DNA of 64,000 nt from NCBI GenBank assembly GCA_015039465.1, contig MU130381.1, positions 50,080 to 114,079 of the forward strand. Direction: 5' to 3'. The DNA comes from Phlegmacium glaucopus. Its lineage: Eukaryota; Basidiomycota; Agaricomycetes; Agaricales; Cortinariaceae. Of the stretch, positions 59,846 to 64,000 are shown one piece after another. Each line of letters opens with the position of its first letter. Position 1 is the first letter of the stretch. A program made the position numbers and the translations under genes. The notes beneath the pieces are model-generated. The model saw only the letters and a program-made list of their open reading frames with translations, made no database searches and was not told where the DNA came from.

Positions 59846-60562
59846 ATGAGTGCAGGATTAGGAGTCCCCGTCAAGCTGTTGCACGAGTCGCTAGGTCACA
59901 TTATAACTGTCGAACTGAAAACAGGACAGCTTTATCGAGGAAAACTTGCAGAAGGTGGGCGATCATACTTTTAAACAGGCAAATCGCTCAACTGACAAAT
60001 TTCCTTCTTCATGTGTCCAATATTATTTTGATCGTTGTGATTTTACGCGCATACAGCGGAAGATAATCTGAACATATCTCTAAAAGATATCACCGTGACT
60101 GGGCGCGACGGACGGGTATCACAACTCGATCAAGTGTATATACGGGGAAGTATGATTCGTTTCTTCATCGTCCCCGATATGTTGCAGAATGCACCCATGT
60201 AAGTGCACCCTAATCGTCTGGCTTATAGCTTTTCCATTCGTGCTCATATACTGTTTACAGGTTCAAGCGGGTAGGACCAAATGCAATGAGGGGCCGTGGT
60301 ATTGGGACTGCCAGAGGGCGTGCAACAATCATGAGGGGTTTGTCTTTTTTTTTTGGCACTCATGTGCTTTCCCGATGATACTAACTGAACCAATTGCTTT
60401 CCCAACATTCTTGTTTTTGCCGATAATATTTATCATCATTAGCCAATGGTGTGGAACGAATTCACTATCTAAGTCTCCACTATAAACTGATTGATGTTGC
60501 AACGTTATATAGCCCGACGTGGACGCGGGGTTGCGCCTCCAGCACGAGGAATCAGACGTTAG
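59846..60562 (+). CDS. SMD3: Small nuclear ribonucleoprotein SmD3
   Basis: The start is [20 protein letters not shown] at 59846. Sm1 motif: [27 protein letters not shown]. Sm2 motif: [16 protein letters not shown]. The tail is Arg/Gly-rich ([20 protein letters not shown], then [16 protein letters not shown]). Three introns, the last about 180 bases and longer than usual in this window. SmD3 forms part of the heptameric Sm ring of U1, U2, U4 and U5 snRNPs. The RG tail is the usual target of symmetric arginine methylation. Confidence 0.95.
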
Positions 60563-60647
60563 TGAGGGGAATTTGTTCGATACTGGAGGATCCATCGTCA
60601 AAGGAAGATATTTCATATCACCAACCTTCGAGAAGGATCGTAAAAGA

Positions 60648-60809
60648 ATGGCGCCCCCCCCGAAATTACCTCGATTCACCAAGCCAGAAAGAACAGCTCT
60701 TATATTTTTTGGTGTATTGCTTTCTATTGCGTTATTCATGTATCATTTCGTAAATAATGATTGTACGACAATTGTGTTGGGTGAGCATGAGCTTTTACTC
60801 CCCGTATAG
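60648..60809 (+). CDS. Possible 53-residue single-pass membrane protein
   Basis: An ATG at 60648 opens MAPPPKLPRFTKPERTALIF, with one clear hydrophobic segment (ALIFFGVLLSIALFMYHFV) and a short polar tail. It lies 85 bases after the SmD3 stop, on the same strand, and could be a small gene or part of the SmD3 3' untranslated region. The basic N-terminus before a single hydrophobic span resembles small mitochondrial inner-membrane proteins, but no family was recognised. Confidence 0.3.
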   Translation: MAPPPKLPRFTKPERTALIFFGVLLSIALFMYHFVNNDCTTIVLGEHELLLPV

Positions 60810-60990
60810 ATTTGAAAAAAAAAAAAGGATGTGGTGAACTTTTCTTTTGAGGGAAAGATAAGCTGATGGTTGAGGGGGAGAGAGATGATGCCTCAATTCC
60901 GCAGAATATGACGTTGCTCTGAATTATGATGTGAATCGCGAGTTCTGTGGCTGAAGAATGGGCGCCATTCAAGTCTAGAATAAAGTTCCT

Positions 60991-61326
60991 TCAGAAATCA
61001 GAAACTCTGCCTTTGAAACTCCAGTCTCCCCCTGGGTCTGCCGCCCAACGTTTGACGGGTTCCCGCTTCGGACCTCCTTGTTCACCCGTGCTGGGATTAA
61101 TTTCTCCTTCGAATTCGGGCTTTATTGGAATACGTGTGTCTGGATGAATTGTGAGGTCGGCTTGATTGTTGGATGATGCAAGCGGTGTTTGTGCTTTCCG
61201 CAAAAGCTTTTCTAACTCACGCTGCTCTTCACGAGGAAGCGGCGGCGGCGCTGGGCGGTTCATTGAAGCTCTGCGAACAAAGGCTTGAACGACGACTGAT
61301 CGCAGTGATATTGTGAGGAGAGACAT
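60991..61326 (-). CDS. Succinate dehydrogenase assembly factor 4 (Sdh8)
   Basis: 111 residues in one exon. The N-terminus MSLLTISLRSVVVQAFVRRA looks like a mitochondrial targeting sequence. The C-terminus PKREPVKRWAADPGGDWSFK followed by GRVSDF is the signature of the SDHAF4 family. Yeast Sdh8 binds free flavinylated Sdh1 in the matrix and helps its assembly with Sdh2 while limiting oxidant formation. The middle (REEQRELEKLLRKAQTPL) is helical. The start at 61326 is the first Met in frame. Confidence 0.92.
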   Translation of the reverse strand: MSLLTISLRSVVVQAFVRRASMNRPAPPPLPREEQRELEKLLRKAQTPLASSNNQADLTIHPDTRIPIKPEFEGEINPSTGEQGGPKREPVKRWAADPGGDWSFKGRVSDF

Positions 61327-61393
61327 GTCATTAACTCACGTGTTTTTTGTTGGAGATTAACCGTTTTAGGTTTACATAAGGATTGAACTGTGA

Positions 61394-64000
61394 ATGTCCT
61401 CCGCGAACACTCAAAAAAGGAAAAAGGAAAGAGCCTGCGATGGTTGTAGGCGCAGAAAGACCAAGTGTGATGGGCCTTGGATGCAACAAAACATCTGCAC
61501 TAACTGCATCCAGACACGCAAAGCATGTACATATGTGTGAGTTCACTATGCCCGTCTTCAAGCTATTACCCCCAACCCTTCTATTCGACTATAGCGAGGT
61601 TTCAAAACCCCGTGGACCCCCAAAGGGGTATGTTTTGCTCCCATACCGTCTCATCCATATCTATCTTACTCTAAATATCAAGTTACGTTACAGGTTTAGA
61701 AGACAGACTAGAAGCGCTCGAAACTCTGCTCCGACAGGTCAGATTAATGTTTCATATATTTCTTGCTGTTCATTTGAATCCCTCTATTAGATACGTCCAG
61801 GTACGGATTTCTCTGAAGAGTTGGGACCTCCTGTTGTTCGTGGATCTTGGGACACTCTCCTTGAACCCACAATTACACCTACGGCCCTAATTGGCACCGC
61901 TCCGACATCTATCTTGATCCCCTTTCGACCTAAGGACGCTCCGTCTTCGAATCCTCTTGCCTCTATTTCTCCACGTACGACCCATCTCACGTTCCCGCGC
62001 TCAAAATGGTCACGAACAAACACAGAAGGAGTTCCGGCTTCGCGTACTGGTGGTTATCATCTCTCTGACGATGACTCGACCACGGATGCTTCTTCATCGT
62101 CTTCAGATACAGAAGAAATGTTTTTATCCTCCTCCCATGGCAGAATGAAGACCAGCCTTCTTGTTAACGAACGCGATGATGACACGCCAGACGAAAGCGT
62201 CATTTGCTTTCATAATAAAAGTAGCATGGCAAGTCTTATCGAGGATATCCGGAAATCCAAACACATGCACATAAGAGAAACAGATCCATCGGTTCCTCCC
62301 TCCCCAGATAATCTCACTCTAGCGCAGTCAAGACGGCCCCAATTCTGGCGAACTCCACGAGTAGGTCCCTCAAGGCCAATTTCTTTGATAGGTATCTGAA
62401 TATCTTATTTCTAGTGGGAAATCTTATGTCAGAATAAATCGGTTGATTCGCCATCGCTTCTTCCGAATTTCCTGCTATATTTTCCGCCAACAGATCTTGC
62501 AGAAACTCTATTTAATTTATATTTCGCAAGATCCAATAATGTCTTTCCTTTGCTTCACCGCCCCACTTTTGAGCGACAGTGGCGTGATGGCCTACATCGT
62601 CGTAATATCTGGTTTGCCTGTGTTTGCTGTTGCCTTTTCGCTGTGGCCAGTCGATGGTGCAACGATGAGCGTGTCCTACCAGAGGGTTCAAAACGGGAGA
62701 ATGGGGAACTAGATTGGCGGAAAGCAGGGCGTCAGTATTTTGAAGTAGGAGCAGGTCTGTCTAATACTCTATCCTCATCTCCGTGAAGTGCTTGTCGTTG
62801 ATCTGTCTTTCCAGAAATTCATCGCGTCCGGGGGAATATATTTCAACCCGCGAGCTTATTTGAAGTGCAAACTTTCTCGGTGCGCAGCTCCATTTCATTG
62901 TTCAGATTGGCACACCTGACCTTTTCTATAGCTTTTGAGCATGTATTTAAGTGGCACGAACGCATTCCCCGTAGCATGGCTGGTTGTTAGCGTGGGGATC
63001 CGCAAAGCCCAGGAAGTAGGTGCCCACCGCAAGAAGATTTATCGTACAGACCCTAATGCTGACGATGAACTCTGGAAACGAGCATTTTGGCATCTCGTCG
63101 CATTTGACCGCATCGGTAGTGTGAGTTTAGGACGGGCTTGCGGCATAGCGGAGGAAGAGTTTGTTTTTCTCTCTACTACCAATCTTCCTATTAAAACTGT
63201 GTCTAGTTTCGATCTAGATTTACCTCGTGAAGTTGACGATGAATATTGGGAAGGACGCCAGGACACCAAAAAAATATTTGAGCAGCCTCCTAACATCCCC
63301 TCTCGAATTACCGCATTCAATCATTTCATTAAGCTCACGCAGATAATGGCTTTTACGATGCGAACTATGGTGTGTGTCGTTGGTCTACGTCAGATTGTGT
63401 CTCATTATTTTGAAGTATGCCATTGACAAATCCAAAATTTACTGCGGGACAGTTCCAATGGGTAAGGAGAACCTTGTACGACAACTGTCGTCGGCCATGG
63501 AGAAATGGCTAGATACCATTCCAGAGCACTGTAAGTTGTAAATCATATTCGACACTTCTGGTTGTTTTACTGACGGTTGCAGTGAAATGGAGCGACAACG
63601 TGAATAACCCTGAGCTGTCTATCCAATCCGCTATTCTCCTCACCTCTTATTATGTTACTCTGATGCTTATTCATCGTCCTCTCATTACTACATCCCTACC
63701 TTCCCCATCCACCGTGCATCATAAACTATATTCATCCAAGCACTCACCTCCTATGTCTAACCCCGCCCTTCTTATCTGTACTGATGCTGCTCGTTCTTGC
63801 GCGCGCATCGTCGAGGTTCAGTTACGAGATGGCTTGAACAATTGTCACATGCCAGCCGTCATCAATGTCGCATATATTTGTGCTGGATTACTTTCATATA
63901 GAATCTGGAATTTGAAGGTTCAAGAGAAAGCCCAGCGATATGAACATTCACAGGACGTCAAGGCACCTATTGCTCAAAAAATTGAAGATTATATGGCGGA
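61394..64000 (+). CDS. Zn(II)2Cys6 transcription factor, partial at window edge
   Basis: The start is MSSANTQKRKKERACDGCRR at 61394. The binuclear cluster is complete: ACDGCRRRKTKCDG, then NICTNCIQTRKACTY, followed by the linker KPRGPPKG and a coiled-coil-like segment (RLEALETLLRQ). A Ser/Asp-rich middle (DDDSTTDASSSSSDTEEMF) precedes the fungal transcription factor domain (LLHRPTFERQWRDGL, then FACVCCCLFAVASRW, RKAGRQYFEVG, KRAFWHLVAFDRIGSVSLGR). Several introns. The coding region continues past the right edge. Similar factors regulate carbon or secondary metabolism; the target here is unknown. Confidence 0.9.

Noticed and set aside
60329..60739. Minus-strand 136-codon frame opposite SmD3
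   Set aside because: It overlaps SmD3 exons and intron, has no domain and is explained as a shadow.

Overview
This is a fungal window, most likely an agaricomycete (mushroom-forming basidiomycete). Genes are broken by many short GT-AG introns of roughly 45-70 bases, are closely packed on both strands, and include a GPI-anchored cysteine-rich small secreted protein, Zn2Cys6 regulators and a Ty1/copia element. The window has two halves: a repeat-rich, rearranged part (1 to about 21 kb) and an ordinary gene-dense part (21.5 to 64 kb).

The most striking observation is that two stretches, 1 to about 740 and about 12,300 to 16,700, are written in the wrong polarity. Their sequence makes sense only as the complement read left to right (complemented but not reversed). 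Three independent lines support this: mirror-image copies (reverse, not reverse complement) of repeats found elsewhere in the window; a complete four-exon gene with ATG, GT-AG introns and a stop that exists only in the parallel complement (12,359-14,470); and a hAT insertion whose 8-bp target duplication matches only when one side is read in the parallel complement. Copying nucleic acid cannot produce this, so I read it as an assembly or file-handling error, not biology. Flipping each block in place restores two copies of a multi-exon membrane-protein gene.

Layout of the repeat-rich part: copy 1 of the membrane-protein gene (minus strand, 869-8809) is split by a 1.8-kb terminal-inverted-repeat element (1372-8681). 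That element is split in turn by a 5.5-kb copia retrotransposon (1873-7337), and a hAT element interrupts the gene again at 865-872. Next come a small secreted protein gene with a duplicated exon (8998-9885), a hAT-type MITE (10,408-11,259), the 3' end of membrane-gene copy 2 (11,837-12,223), the inverted block with a zinc-finger gene and the 5' part of copy 2, and an AT-rich tract with an LTR-like repeat and satellites up to 21.5 kb.

The gene-dense part carries housekeeping genes: a Fun30-type SNF2 remodeler, TRAPP subunit Bet5, arginine methyltransferase Rmt2, a hemerythrin-like protein, Cog2, Vps8, a Cti6-like PHD protein, threonine deaminase, a mitochondrial-carrier-like protein, a Zn2Cys6 factor, U2AF small subunit, APC/C subunit Cdc23/Apc8, a GLTSCR1-domain protein, a CLC chloride transporter, SmD3, the succinate dehydrogenase assembly factor Sdh8/SDHAF4, and a second Zn2Cys6 factor running off the right edge. 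Three of them (Bet5, Cog2, Vps8) are subunits of different vesicle-tethering complexes lying within 12 kb.
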